From: Holtiella tumoricola
GTDB lineage: Bacteria; Bacillota; Clostridia; Lachnospirales; Cellulosilyticaceae
Direction of reading: 5' to 3'
DNA: 64,000 nt
Assembly (NCBI RefSeq): GCF_027857615.1
Contig: NZ_JAQIFT010000061.1
Coordinates: 205,556 to 269,555, forward strand
The notes under the pieces were generated by a model that worked only from the letters and a program-made list of their open reading frames with translations, did not search any database and was not told the origin of the DNA. Made by a program: the position numbers and the translations under genes. Of the stretch, positions 26,794 to 35,466 are shown piece after piece. Every line of letters starts with the position of its first letter. Position 1 is the stretch's first letter.

Positions 26794-28854
26794 TTATTTA
26801 TTAAAAGTTATTTCATATTCAAAAGCACAATCATCCTCACACCATTGACAGAAGTTCGTTCCCCATCTGTTGTTGAAAAGATTGAAGTAGAATCCCTCTT
26901 CTAACGAATCTACTTTATTATCCATCTTATAAATATTCTTATCTCCAATACTTACTATTGGGCTATGGATATTACGGATATGAATAGCTCCATCTGCTCC
27001 ATCATACGCTAAGGCTTCTACTCCATGTTGTTTTCTATTTCCACCTTTTACTACATCAAAAGGATTAATCCATGCACCAACTTTATTCATTTGCCATCTG
27101 TATGGATTATCTACGTCAAATTGAACTTTTAACCAAATAGCTTCTGGTATCTTATTAGCTTCTTTGTCTAACCACTCAACACGCATGAACACTTTATTGT
27201 CTTCAAATGTATAAGTAATTTGAGCTTTATTAGGCATACCATACTTCTTAGCTGCCTGTTCGTCTCCAAATAGGCTTACTTTAAGTTGATTGCCCTCTTT
27301 AACAATATATCTTGTTGTAAAGTCATAACATCTACCCTTAAGATCCTCCACAAACTCTAAACCTGGTTTAGAGAAATCCCCTTCAGACCATGAACAAGTT
27401 TCTAAGAAGTTTCTATTATATTGATAATAATTTGTAGATACATCAACTACATCATAGATATCATACTGTAATCTTCCAACCTCTCCTTGTTCTAACCACA
27501 CCTTTTCATTATTTTCTAAGTAAATGAGTTGACCACAAGCTCCAAGCTTAACCTTCCAACCATTTACCTCTAGTAAACGATTTGCAAAGACCTCTTCACC
27601 TTGTTTATTAAATGCCTTTGGTTTAAGTTGTTCTAATGCAGCTAATGCTTGTTTTTGTAAGTCTTCTGGTAATGCTTCTATTGCCTTTTGAATATAAGCT
27701 CTTTGTTCAGTATGAGATGCCTCATACATTTTATAAGAACCTGTAAAATGTCCTGCTCTGTACTTTTCAATATCATATTGAAGAACTTCTAACATATGAC
27801 TATTTCTATAAGTCAAGAATTCAAGTGTTGTAGCATCTGCTTCTCTAGCTGCTTTAAAGTCTTCTTTAGACCAATTTTTAAAGTCTGCTAAGTATTTTTT
27901 AAAGTCTAGCCCCCATGTATGTTCAGCAATCATAAGTAAATTCATCATGAATCCGTCATATGCTTGATCTTCTTCTTTAAGTAAACCTGCCTTCATCCAT
28001 TCATCTCTTAGTCTAAGAAGTTCTTTATACTCTGCAATTTTTTTAGGATCTGAAGAAATACCATGAATCCAAGTATCTCCTATCTCTTCTTTTACTACTG
28101 GTAATCTATCTTTAATGGTTAAAATACTTTTTGCAAATTCATCTAATGAAGAAGCTTGAATGGTAGCATGAGGATATAACTTCTGTATTCTATCGATTTC
28201 ATTTAAAATATCTTCTTCTGATTGAGGACCTAAGTTGTCTCCTGTATGAGCAAACTCTAATACCTCATCAAAGCCATCGATAAGTAACTCTTTTCCATAC
28301 CCTGCTGAGTAGTGTACGATAACTTCATCTTCCCCATCTTGCCATCTAAATATTGGTGGTACATTAGGTACCATAGAAGATGGATTAACTCCTATGTGTA
28401 AATAACGTATGCCTCTTTTTACTAAGTGCTTCACCATTCCACGTGTATGTCCAGGTACGTCTGTCATTTTGCTGGCAATGGTTTGTGTCCCAAATCTTTC
28501 ATCTAATTTCTTAGAAAGGTCTAAACTATATTCTAATAAGGGCTCATTCATAGCTTCTGTATGGGTTGTACAAGCAATACCATGCCATCTAATTGAACCA
28601 TCTTTAATCGCACACACAAGTTTTTCTTGTTCTGCTTGTGAAGCATTTTTTAAATAATAATCTATTAAGTAAGATCCTACAGTCCATATAAACTTTTTAT
28701 CTTCTTTTGTGTTCAACTTCAAAGCTAAGTCTATAGCTTTGGGAATGAATTTATTTAAATAATCATCTAATACTTGATAACCAAAGTTAGTAAATCCAAT
28801 ATCTAAATGTGTTTTATAGACCACATGTACTTTTTTAATTGTATGTTTATCCAT
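26794..28854 (-). CDS. GH38-type glycosidase (DUF5054-like), mannoside module
   Basis: This 686-residue protein belongs to the glycoside hydrolase 38 superfamily (alpha-mannosidase fold). The metal-binding start HVVYKTHLDIGFTNFGY (residues 10-26) replaces the classical HTHWD, as is usual in DUF5054-type members. TDVPGHTRGM (about 141) carries the likely nucleophile-region Asp, and MIAEHTWGLD (about 317) the later metal or acid site. No signal peptide, so it would hydrolyse imported oligosaccharides. It follows the GntR gene after a terminator-like hairpin, so it may be transcribed separately or by readthrough. The exact linkage cut is not predictable. Confidence 0.82.
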   Translation of the reverse strand: MDKHTIKKVHVVYKTHLDIGFTNFGYQVLDDYLNKFIPKAIDLALKLNTKEDKKFIWTVGSYLIDYYLKNASQAEQEKLVCAIKDGSIRWHGIACTTHTEAMNEPLLEYSLDLSKKLDERFGTQTIASKMTDVPGHTRGMVKHLVKRGIRYLHIGVNPSSMVPNVPPIFRWQDGEDEVIVHYSAGYGKELLIDGFDEVLEFAHTGDNLGPQSEEDILNEIDRIQKLYPHATIQASSLDEFAKSILTIKDRLPVVKEEIGDTWIHGISSDPKKIAEYKELLRLRDEWMKAGLLKEEDQAYDGFMMNLLMIAEHTWGLDFKKYLADFKNWSKEDFKAAREADATTLEFLTYRNSHMLEVLQYDIEKYRAGHFTGSYKMYEASHTEQRAYIQKAIEALPEDLQKQALAALEQLKPKAFNKQGEEVFANRLLEVNGWKVKLGACGQLIYLENNEKVWLEQGEVGRLQYDIYDVVDVSTNYYQYNRNFLETCSWSEGDFSKPGLEFVEDLKGRCYDFTTRYIVKEGNQLKVSLFGDEQAAKKYGMPNKAQITYTFEDNKVFMRVEWLDKEANKIPEAIWLKVQFDVDNPYRWQMNKVGAWINPFDVVKGGNRKQHGVEALAYDGADGAIHIRNIHSPIVSIGDKNIYKMDNKVDSLEEGFYFNLFNNRWGTNFCQWCEDDCAFEYEITFNK

Positions 28855-28900
28855 ATTTAATGCCTCTTTCCATTAACTTTTGTGTTTAAAGTAAATAATA

Positions 28901-28945
28901 AGGGGAGTTACCTTTAACCCTTATTAAGATTATGGTAACTCCCTC
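28901..28945 (-). terminator. Hairpin between GntR gene and the second GH38 gene
   Basis: On the minus strand, GGGAGTTACC pairs with GGTAACTCC around a loop and is followed by a T-rich tract. It would reduce, or end, transcription from the regulator into the downstream glycosidase. Confidence 0.7.
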
Positions 28946-28950
28946 ACTTT

Positions 28951-29676
28951 TTATTTATTAAGTTCCATATAGTATTCATATCTTGAAGCAACATATTGGC
29001 CTTCTGTATATTCAAATACTTCGCCTTTTTGGTCATAGCCTATTCTCTTTAAAATAAGCATCGGACCTTTTTTGTTACAATTTAGTTCTTCTGCTAGTAC
29101 CTCATCAGCAAGCCCTGCTGTTATGCGTTGTGTAATCTTAGAAATTTCCACTTGATGTCTTGTTCTAAGATAATCATAAAGTGACCCATAATAAAGGTCT
29201 TTATCTAATTCTAAATCAATATGACACTTAATGTATGTTTTAAAGCGTACCACTGGAATATCATTGATACATCTTATACGTATCAGTTCATATACAGGCA
29301 TGCCTTTATCTATTTGTAATGCACGCGCACATACTTCATCAGCTTTAACTAGGCTAATCTTTGCGCTCTTTGTAGTTGGTATAATACCTTGGGCTTTCAT
29401 CTCATCTGTAAAGCCTTCTATTTTAAGTAAGGGCTCTGATTGTTTTTGTTTTAAAACAATGGTTCCTTTCCCCTTAATGCGTTCTACATAACCTTTTTGC
29501 TCAAGGTCGCCAATAGCTGCACGTACTGTAATACGACTTACACCATATTTTTCTTCGTAATCAATCTCCCTTGGAAGCAGTTCTCCTTGTTTGTAGATGC
29601 CTTGTTGAATTTCCTCTTCAATAATCCTAATCAACTGTTCTTTAAGGGTAGGGGCTCCTTTACCTCTTTGTAGCAT
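28951..29676 (-). CDS. GntR-family regulator with UTRA domain
   Basis: This 241-residue regulator has an N-terminal winged HTH (residues about 8-75, including EIDYEEKYGVSRITVRAAI and DLEQKGYVERIKGKGT) and a C-terminal UTRA ligand-binding domain (about 95-235, with YELIRIRCINDIPVVRFKTY). UTRA members usually bind sugar phosphates and release DNA on binding. The surrounding mannoside genes make a mannose-related effector likely. Its operators are most probably the three TATGTTATAACATA-type palindromes upstream of the first GH38 gene. AGGAGG precedes the ATG. Confidence 0.88.
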   Translation of the reverse strand: MLQRGKGAPTLKEQLIRIIEEEIQQGIYKQGELLPREIDYEEKYGVSRITVRAAIGDLEQKGYVERIKGKGTIVLKQKQSEPLLKIEGFTDEMKAQGIIPTTKSAKISLVKADEVCARALQIDKGMPVYELIRIRCINDIPVVRFKTYIKCHIDLELDKDLYYGSLYDYLRTRHQVEISKITQRITAGLADEVLAEELNCNKKGPMLILKRIGYDQKGEVFEYTEGQYVASRYEYYMELNK

Positions 29677-29773
29677 ATATACCTCCTACTTTCTATCTCT
29701 TTCAATTTTACTTAAGCATAGCCTTGTTATTCGTGTTCAAAAGCAAGAGTTTAATGCCCTTGTCTTCTGTTAT

Positions 29774-31504
29774 TTATCTCACGAAAGCTTTAATCGTAGC
29801 AATTTTCTTACCTTCCGAAGCACCATAAGGTTTAATAGTATACTCTTTTACAGCTTCAGGGATAATGAAAGTCTCTGCATAGTGTACCACAAATGGTTCA
29901 AATGCTCCTGTTGGACTTTCTACGATTGCTTCTTCACCTTCTACTAAATTTAACACATTTACACTATTATGTGTAGTGTGATGTACAGCTTCGGTGAACC
30001 AATGGCGTCTCGTTTCAATAAATTCACGCTCATGAAGACCTGTTCTTTCTTCTACATAGCCCTCACCTTCTCCTACAACTTGTACTGGGCTTACTAAATT
30101 TTCTTCTACCCACTTTGTTGTACGATCCCAAGCAATAACCTTTTCTCCGTGTTCTACGTGAATTGGACGTGGTAGCCCATCTAAGCCAAGTCTATCCCAA
30201 TCCCAAAGTTTAAAAGTAAAGATATATGGTGTTGCACTAATTTCAAGTACCATTGTATCACTACCTGAACAGTGTATTGTCCCTGCTGGAATAAGGAAGT
30301 GATCATGCTTATGTGCTTTAAAACGATTGACATATTTATCTGCATCAAAGCTTTTTTCACCTGTTTGAGCAATATAAAGATCATCAATCATTTCTTCTTT
30401 ATTAATGTCTTCTTTAAGTCCTAAGTAGACATCTGCACCTTCTTTACAGTCTAAGATATAGTAACTTTCATCTTGTGTATAGTGCATTCCAAAGGTCTGT
30501 TGAATATACTCTGTTAAAGGATGTACTTGAAGAGATAAGTTTTGTCCTCCCATCGTATCTAAGAAGTCAAAGCGAATAGGGAATTCTTTTCCAAATCTAG
30601 CATGTACACGTGTTCCTAGAAGTTCTATTGGCTGATAAAATACCACATCAATAGATGGTACTTCTACTCTAATATCTCCATAACGTAAGAAAAGACTGTT
30701 TTCTTCTGGTACACCGTCAAAGCTCCAAGCAAAGTTTTCTTGTTCTTTATCAAGGTCACATACTTCTTTCATCCATTGTCCACCCCATACACCTGGGTCA
30801 AAATATGGTACCACTCTAAATGGACGATTAGCTGTTTGTTTAAGGCCTGCAAAGAAACTCTCTGCTGTAATTAGCTTCGGTTCATTGGCAACATTTGTAT
30901 CTAGAACATAGTCAAAATCTTGGAAATGGCTCATCTTATGTCTATCTGCCATACGCCACTCTACAAAGAAACCTCTTTTATACTTTGTTAAAATTGGAGC
31001 ATCTGCATTACTTACATTCCAGTTACTCATACCCTTGCGATAGCGAAGTTGAATTTCCCATCTTGCTAAATCTGCATAGATATATAAGTCACCTGTTGTA
31101 ATTAAGCCTGCACCTACACCAATTACAAGTACATTACCTTTAGCTTCTTCAATTTCAGCGCGAGCTGCCTGTATCTTTTCTGTTACAAAGACATCTTTGA
31201 AATTCTTTGTAGTTAGTACCCCAAACACACGGTCTTCAGTTAAGTACTCATCTATAGCTTGTGTAAGTGCTTCCTCTCTGAGTGCACAGTAATCTGAACA
31301 AATAACTTTATCAAAGTTAAGGCTTTCTAGCCCTTTAATAATTTCTTGTTCATCTACACCTGGATAACAATCTACTACAACTACATTTTTTGTACCTACT
31401 TTTAAGTCTTTTTGAACAATGCCAGCTATAGCAGGATATCCTGCTACAGCGTGATCATCATAACCTTTTACTCTTACTTCTGGATATTTATCGTATCTTG
31501 CCAT
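29774..31504 (-). CDS. Class I mannose-6-phosphate isomerase with N-terminal kinase-like domain
   Basis: This 576-residue protein is a fusion. Residues about 240-576 are a type I phosphomannose isomerase, with VWGGQWMKEV, zinc-site motifs QVHPLTEYIQQTFG and LIPAGTIHCSG, interconverting mannose-6-phosphate and fructose-6-phosphate. Residues about 20-225 resemble a P-loop nucleoside-kinase-like domain (VVVVDCYPGVDEQEIIKGLE, then VLVIGVGAGLITTG), but no Walker A GxxxxGK is present, so it is probably non-catalytic or a sensor. The long form is known in several Firmicutes. It is 40 bp downstream of a GH38 gene and 97 bp upstream of GntR, in one probable operon. Confidence 0.87.
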   Translation of the reverse strand: MARYDKYPEVRVKGYDDHAVAGYPAIAGIVQKDLKVGTKNVVVVDCYPGVDEQEIIKGLESLNFDKVICSDYCALREEALTQAIDEYLTEDRVFGVLTTKNFKDVFVTEKIQAARAEIEEAKGNVLVIGVGAGLITTGDLYIYADLARWEIQLRYRKGMSNWNVSNADAPILTKYKRGFFVEWRMADRHKMSHFQDFDYVLDTNVANEPKLITAESFFAGLKQTANRPFRVVPYFDPGVWGGQWMKEVCDLDKEQENFAWSFDGVPEENSLFLRYGDIRVEVPSIDVVFYQPIELLGTRVHARFGKEFPIRFDFLDTMGGQNLSLQVHPLTEYIQQTFGMHYTQDESYYILDCKEGADVYLGLKEDINKEEMIDDLYIAQTGEKSFDADKYVNRFKAHKHDHFLIPAGTIHCSGSDTMVLEISATPYIFTFKLWDWDRLGLDGLPRPIHVEHGEKVIAWDRTTKWVEENLVSPVQVVGEGEGYVEERTGLHEREFIETRRHWFTEAVHHTTHNSVNVLNLVEGEEAIVESPTGAFEPFVVHYAETFIIPEAVKEYTIKPYGASEGKKIATIKAFVR

Positions 31505-31544
31505 TTTTCTAGTCCTTTCCTAATCGCCTACCCCTTAATATGCT

Positions 31545-33914
31545 TTAGTTTGTCATGAATGTTACAACACCAAAGTCTTCATCTTTCATTGTTTTGAAGC
31601 TATCTTTTGCTGCTTCTTTATCTGTCATCGTTAAGCTATAGCAAAACTCTGTAATACCTGATAAGTCCATTTTAAAGTTTGTTTCCCAAATATTATTCAT
31701 GATCCATGAGTATACATCACGGTGGTTATTTGCTTCTTTGTTATCACAAAGTGTAATTGGGTGATGTGTAAGTTCTCCCATGTAAATCATAGGTGCATCT
31801 TTTGTTTGAATTAAGATATTGTGAGCCTTAGTTTCATACACAAGCCCATTGTCGATAAGGTAGTATTCCATACATGTTCCTGGAAGTTGATCAATCCCTG
31901 GTCTAAAGCATGCATCACTCTTATCTACATAAAGTGTACTTTGTGGTAAGTTTAAAGTAAGTGGTAATAAGATGTTTTCTACGTCTTGTGAAAGTGTTTT
32001 TGCGATTTTGTATTTGAATTCGATTTTTGGTAATGTATTGTACATTTTAATCACTACTGAACTGAAGAATGTACCCTCTAATTTGTAAATAAGTTCAATG
32101 GTTGTGAACACTGGACCATTATTAATCAGCTTAAGGTCATCAAGTGTTGCAATATATTTTTTAGCATGAAGTCCTCTAATATTTCTTCCAAGTAAACGTC
32201 TTTCTTCATAGATATCTGTACGAATCTCTGTGTTTTCATAAATTGGTGTGAAGAAACGTGCATCGCCTTCTTTAAGCATCTCTACATCATCCACTTTATT
32301 ATAGAAAGATGTTACACCTTTACCTACTTCATAGCTAATTTTGAAGTAGTCATTTTCAACACCATAAGGAAGTGTATAAGTTACAGGATCATACTCGTTA
32401 ACGATATCTTTAACGCGTTCTGAACCCATGTAAGCAATACGTGTGTTGTTCTTAACTGGTGTATCAGCTTTTTCAACGAATTTATATGTTTTTTCTTCGT
32501 TTCCTTCAAAGTGGTCAACAAAACTAATAAGTACCCCTCTTGGATGTGAAGAAATTTGTGTATTCATTACTTCACCAGTAAGTTCTGAAGTCACTTCTAC
32601 ACCATCGTATTTCCATACTTCAATATAGAATTCAACTACTTTCTTACCTGCTTTATCAGAAGCATTAATTGCTTTGATTCTGCCATCACGGTCATAGTAT
32701 CTTAACTTATCACCTTTGCTGTGTAGAATACGGTTTAAGTTCTTAGCTGTTGCTTCATGTGCTTTAGAAGCATAACTATTTTTACGAATATCTAAGTTTT
32801 GTACCATTGTATCGTATGGATTTGTAATCGTTGAAGAATGTCCCCAAGTATGTTCTGCATATACAAGTAAGTTATCTTCTGCATCTTTTATGAAGTCTTC
32901 TCTCATCACTTTATGCTCTGGATCAAGACGTTCGCAAAGATGGTAAGCTCTTTGTGCTTCTTTATAGTGTTTAACTGGATATGGTGTACTACCAACCCCA
33001 TGCGCCCACCAGTCTGTTAAATCACCTTTATAAGTTGGAATATCTCCTAATTTATCTTTAATACCATCATAAAGTTGTGCTATTGTTACCATTTCAACTT
33101 TAACTTCAGCACCATAGTTGGCATTGAATTCTTCTATTAAGTCAAGGATATCCATGTTTGGAGGTGCATTATCACTGAATACGCCTGATACACTTGTAAC
33201 CATGAAGTCATATTTATAGCCATTATCTACGCATTCTTTTAAGTAGTCATATAAATTATCTTTGAATGATTCTACTGGAGTTTTTGGTTTTTCTTTACCA
33301 AAGTAATTTTCTGTCATGAAGTTTGCATGTTTATTTGGAACAAGTCCTAGTGCATTACCTAAATTATAATGTTCCCCATTCCATACAAGAAGTTTTTTAC
33401 CTGCTTCATTTTCCCAGAAGTATGGTTTTTGATTTTGATAAAGAGGGTACATACCATGGTGACAGTGAATATTTGTAAATAAGAATTCAATTCCATTATC
33501 TAAGAATACATCTAAGCTTCCTAATGAAATTCCATTTACGTCTGCATTCATAGCTACTTTTACAGGAACATCATATTGCTTGAAGTACTCTACCATCGCT
33601 TTTGTACGATTATGTAGCACTTGTTTATCTACTAAATCTGTAAAGTTAAGGTAACTTGCTGAAAGTCCCATTCCACCTTTTTTAACTTGCTCAATAAATG
33701 CAAGTCTCTCTTCTTCAGTAGCTTCTTCTAAGAATTTTTCTACACAATAGTATGTTTCACAATTCCACTTAAAAGCTGGTCTTTCGGCTGTCATAGTCAC
33801 TGCTGATTTAATGTAATCCATATGGTTGTACATGATTTTTTCTTGTAAATCTGTATAACCTATATCTGTGTGTGAGTGGTGAATAACGTATACTTTCCAT
33901 TTGCGATCTAACAT
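31545..33914 (-). CDS. GH38 alpha-mannosidase-like glycosidase, first gene of mannoside operon
   Basis: This 789-residue cytoplasmic protein of the glycoside hydrolase 38 superfamily starts with the metal site VYVIHHSHTDIGYTDLQ (residues 8-24). Further motifs are VAMNADVNGIS (about 120, containing the nucleophile-region Asp) and LVYAEHTWGHSS (about 350). Large C-terminal beta domains follow. It probably cleaves mannosyl linkages of imported glycans. Its AGGAGG site is close to the ATG, and its upstream region carries three phased palindromes, so it heads a repressed operon with PMI and GntR. Its sequence is well diverged from the second GH38 enzyme, so the two likely have different specificities. 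Confidence 0.85.
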   Translation of the reverse strand: MLDRKWKVYVIHHSHTDIGYTDLQEKIMYNHMDYIKSAVTMTAERPAFKWNCETYYCVEKFLEEATEEERLAFIEQVKKGGMGLSASYLNFTDLVDKQVLHNRTKAMVEYFKQYDVPVKVAMNADVNGISLGSLDVFLDNGIEFLFTNIHCHHGMYPLYQNQKPYFWENEAGKKLLVWNGEHYNLGNALGLVPNKHANFMTENYFGKEKPKTPVESFKDNLYDYLKECVDNGYKYDFMVTSVSGVFSDNAPPNMDILDLIEEFNANYGAEVKVEMVTIAQLYDGIKDKLGDIPTYKGDLTDWWAHGVGSTPYPVKHYKEAQRAYHLCERLDPEHKVMREDFIKDAEDNLLVYAEHTWGHSSTITNPYDTMVQNLDIRKNSYASKAHEATAKNLNRILHSKGDKLRYYDRDGRIKAINASDKAGKKVVEFYIEVWKYDGVEVTSELTGEVMNTQISSHPRGVLISFVDHFEGNEEKTYKFVEKADTPVKNNTRIAYMGSERVKDIVNEYDPVTYTLPYGVENDYFKISYEVGKGVTSFYNKVDDVEMLKEGDARFFTPIYENTEIRTDIYEERRLLGRNIRGLHAKKYIATLDDLKLINNGPVFTTIELIYKLEGTFFSSVVIKMYNTLPKIEFKYKIAKTLSQDVENILLPLTLNLPQSTLYVDKSDACFRPGIDQLPGTCMEYYLIDNGLVYETKAHNILIQTKDAPMIYMGELTHHPITLCDNKEANNHRDVYSWIMNNIWETNFKMDLSGITEFCYSLTMTDKEAAKDSFKTMKDEDFGVVTFMTN

Positions 33915-33962
33915 GTAGGGCCTCCTAGCGCTTATCTTCTCTTAAAATATAAATCAATATAA

Positions 33963-33978
33963 ATATGTTATAACATAT
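33963..33978. promoter_or_regulatory. Operator copy 1 (mannoside module)
   Basis: ATATGTTATAACATAT is a perfect 16-bp palindrome centred at 33970.5. It lies between the divergent GH38 and ROK genes and is the likely site for the GntR/UTRA regulator. Confidence 0.75.
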
Positions 33979-33994
33979 ATCCTTATCCTTTTCA

Positions 33995-34010
33995 ATATGT
34001 TATAATATAT
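33995..34010. promoter_or_regulatory. Operator copy 2 (mannoside module)
   Basis: ATATGTTATAATATAT is the same palindrome with one change, centred at 34002.5, exactly 32 bp from copy 1. It contains TATAAT at 34001-34006, which could be the -10 element of the ROK gene. Confidence 0.7.
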
Positions 34011-34026
34011 TTATATTTAACCCATT

Positions 34027-34042
34027 GTATGTTATAACATAT
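34027..34042. promoter_or_regulatory. Operator copy 3 (mannoside module)
   Basis: GTATGTTATAACATAT contains the same core TATGTTATAACATA centred at 34034.5, exactly 32 bp from copy 2. It ends 24 bp before the ROK start codon. Confidence 0.75.
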
Positions 34043-34065
34043 TGAATATTAGAAAGGATTTTCTT

Positions 34066-34989
34066 ATGAATGGATTTATTGCACTTGATGTAGGTGGTAC
34101 CTCTATCAAAGCTGGCGTCATATCGGAAGCTGGCCATCTAATTAGTTCTAAAATTTCTCATTATCCTTCACAATCTAATGAAGATTTGGGAACTATTTTA
34201 GATCACTTTACGTCTATTATTATAGATGAGTTTAAAAAGATACCTTTTCCTATTACTATTAAAGGCATTGGCATGGCATTCCCTGGTCCTTTTGACTATG
34301 AAAAAGGCATTTCACTTATGCAAAATATTAATAAGTATGATGCACTTTATGGCATAGACTTAAGACAAACCCTTATGCTTAAACTTAGTCATCATGAAGC
34401 GTTTATCTCTCAGACCACTCCTCACTACACAATTCGCTTCGAAAATGATGCAAGTCTTTATGCATTAGGAGAGACTGTTTTAGATGAAAGCCTAATGTCA
34501 GGCAAAGTTCTTTGTCTCTGTATTGGTACAGGCCTTGGGTCTGCCTTTTTAGAAGATGGTAAACTCATTACCTCTAGAGAAGATGTTCCACCTAATGGTT
34601 GGGTTTATGATACACCTTTTTTAGGTAGTATCATTGATGACCATATTTCAGCAAGAGGTATTCTTAGTCTTCATGAAAAACTTCATGGCATCCAAATGCC
34701 AGATGTTAAATCTATCGCTGATTCTGCTTTACAAGGTAATCTGTATGCTCTTACCACTTTTGAATACTTTGGAAAACGTTTTGGCGAAGCGATTAATGAT
34801 TTTTTGGAGACTTTCAATCCTCATACTTTAGTTATTGGTGGCCAAATAGCCAAAAGTTATACTTTATTTGAGTCTGGATTAAAAGCTTCTTTAGCGACGA
34901 GTCCCCCATCTTTTCATATAAAGTTAAGTACAGACTCTTCTTTAAGTACACTTCTTGGTGTAAAACAACTCTTTCTAGACACATTGTAG
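34066..34989 (+). CDS. ROK-family sugar kinase, divergent member of the mannoside module
   Basis: This 307-residue protein is a ROK kinase: the ATP-binding FIALDVGGTSIKAGVI at the start, FENDASLYALGET (about residue 125) with the catalytic-region Asp, and CIGTGLGSAFL (about 150). The usual zinc-binding GCxGCxE segment is absent; PPNGWVYDTPFLG is found instead. There is no HTH, so it is an enzyme rather than a repressor. In this context mannose phosphorylation to mannose-6-phosphate, the substrate of the adjacent isomerase, is the best guess. I chose the ATG at 34066, with AGAAAGGA upstream, over a TTG eight codons earlier. Confidence 0.83.
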   Translation: MNGFIALDVGGTSIKAGVISEAGHLISSKISHYPSQSNEDLGTILDHFTSIIIDEFKKIPFPITIKGIGMAFPGPFDYEKGISLMQNINKYDALYGIDLRQTLMLKLSHHEAFISQTTPHYTIRFENDASLYALGETVLDESLMSGKVLCLCIGTGLGSAFLEDGKLITSREDVPPNGWVYDTPFLGSIIDDHISARGILSLHEKLHGIQMPDVKSIADSALQGNLYALTTFEYFGKRFGEAINDFLETFNPHTLVIGGQIAKSYTLFESGLKASLATSPPSFHIKLSTDSSLSTLLGVKQLFLDTL

Positions 34990-35019
34990 AAAATTACTTT
35001 TAAGTGATGACTAGATAGA

Positions 35020-35060
35020 AAAAGATCAGCAAGCACCTCATGGCTTGCTGATCTTTTTTA
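35020..35060. terminator. Bidirectional terminator (ROK / Dabb)
   Basis: AAAAAGATCAGCAAGC pairs with GCTTGCTGATCTTTTTT between convergent genes. Confidence 0.85.
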
Positions 35061-35068
35061 TGCTTTAA

Positions 35069-35374
35069 TTACATTTCATAATCTACTACTGCTCTTGATA
35101 TTGCCACTTGTCTTACTAAGCTATTAGCCACTTCTAAATGCTTTGGATGCCCCTGATAATAGTTAAGTGCTTCAGCATCTGTAAATATTGAATCTAATGC
35201 TAAATCATAGCTAGCTTCTGAAGGATTAAAGTTAATCCCCACCTCAATCTCAACAAGCCCTTCTATTTCCCCTTTTAGAGCTTCAAGTCTTTCTTTAATT
35301 TTAGCCATAATTTCTTCTTTAGAACCATGTTCAGGATGTTCTGCTACCTTCCACATTACAATATGTCTAACCAT
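35069..35374 (-). CDS. Dabb (stress-responsive A/B barrel) domain protein
   Basis: This 101-residue protein matches the dimeric alpha/beta barrel (Dabb) family: MVRHIVMWKV at the start, the middle helix IKERLEALKGEIEGLVEIEVG and YQGHPKHLEVANSLVRQVAI near the end, where the conserved His lies. Members are small dimeric proteins of varied or unknown role. GAGGAG lies before the ATG. It is a single-gene unit with no contextual clue. Confidence 0.85.
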   Translation of the reverse strand: MVRHIVMWKVAEHPEHGSKEEIMAKIKERLEALKGEIEGLVEIEVGINFNPSEASYDLALDSIFTDAEALNYYQGHPKHLEVANSLVRQVAISRAVVDYEM

Positions 35375-35466
35375 TTCCCCTCACTCCTCTTATCGGAAAT
35401 TTTAACTTCTAATTTTATTATACCTTAATTTAAAATAATCTAACATATACTTTAATACCGAAAGTT

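Noticed and set aside
33963..34042. CRISPR-like or satellite repeat
   Set aside because: The three copies are palindromic and regularly spaced in a divergent promoter, and the intervening sequences are unrelated AT-rich DNA; operators explain them better.
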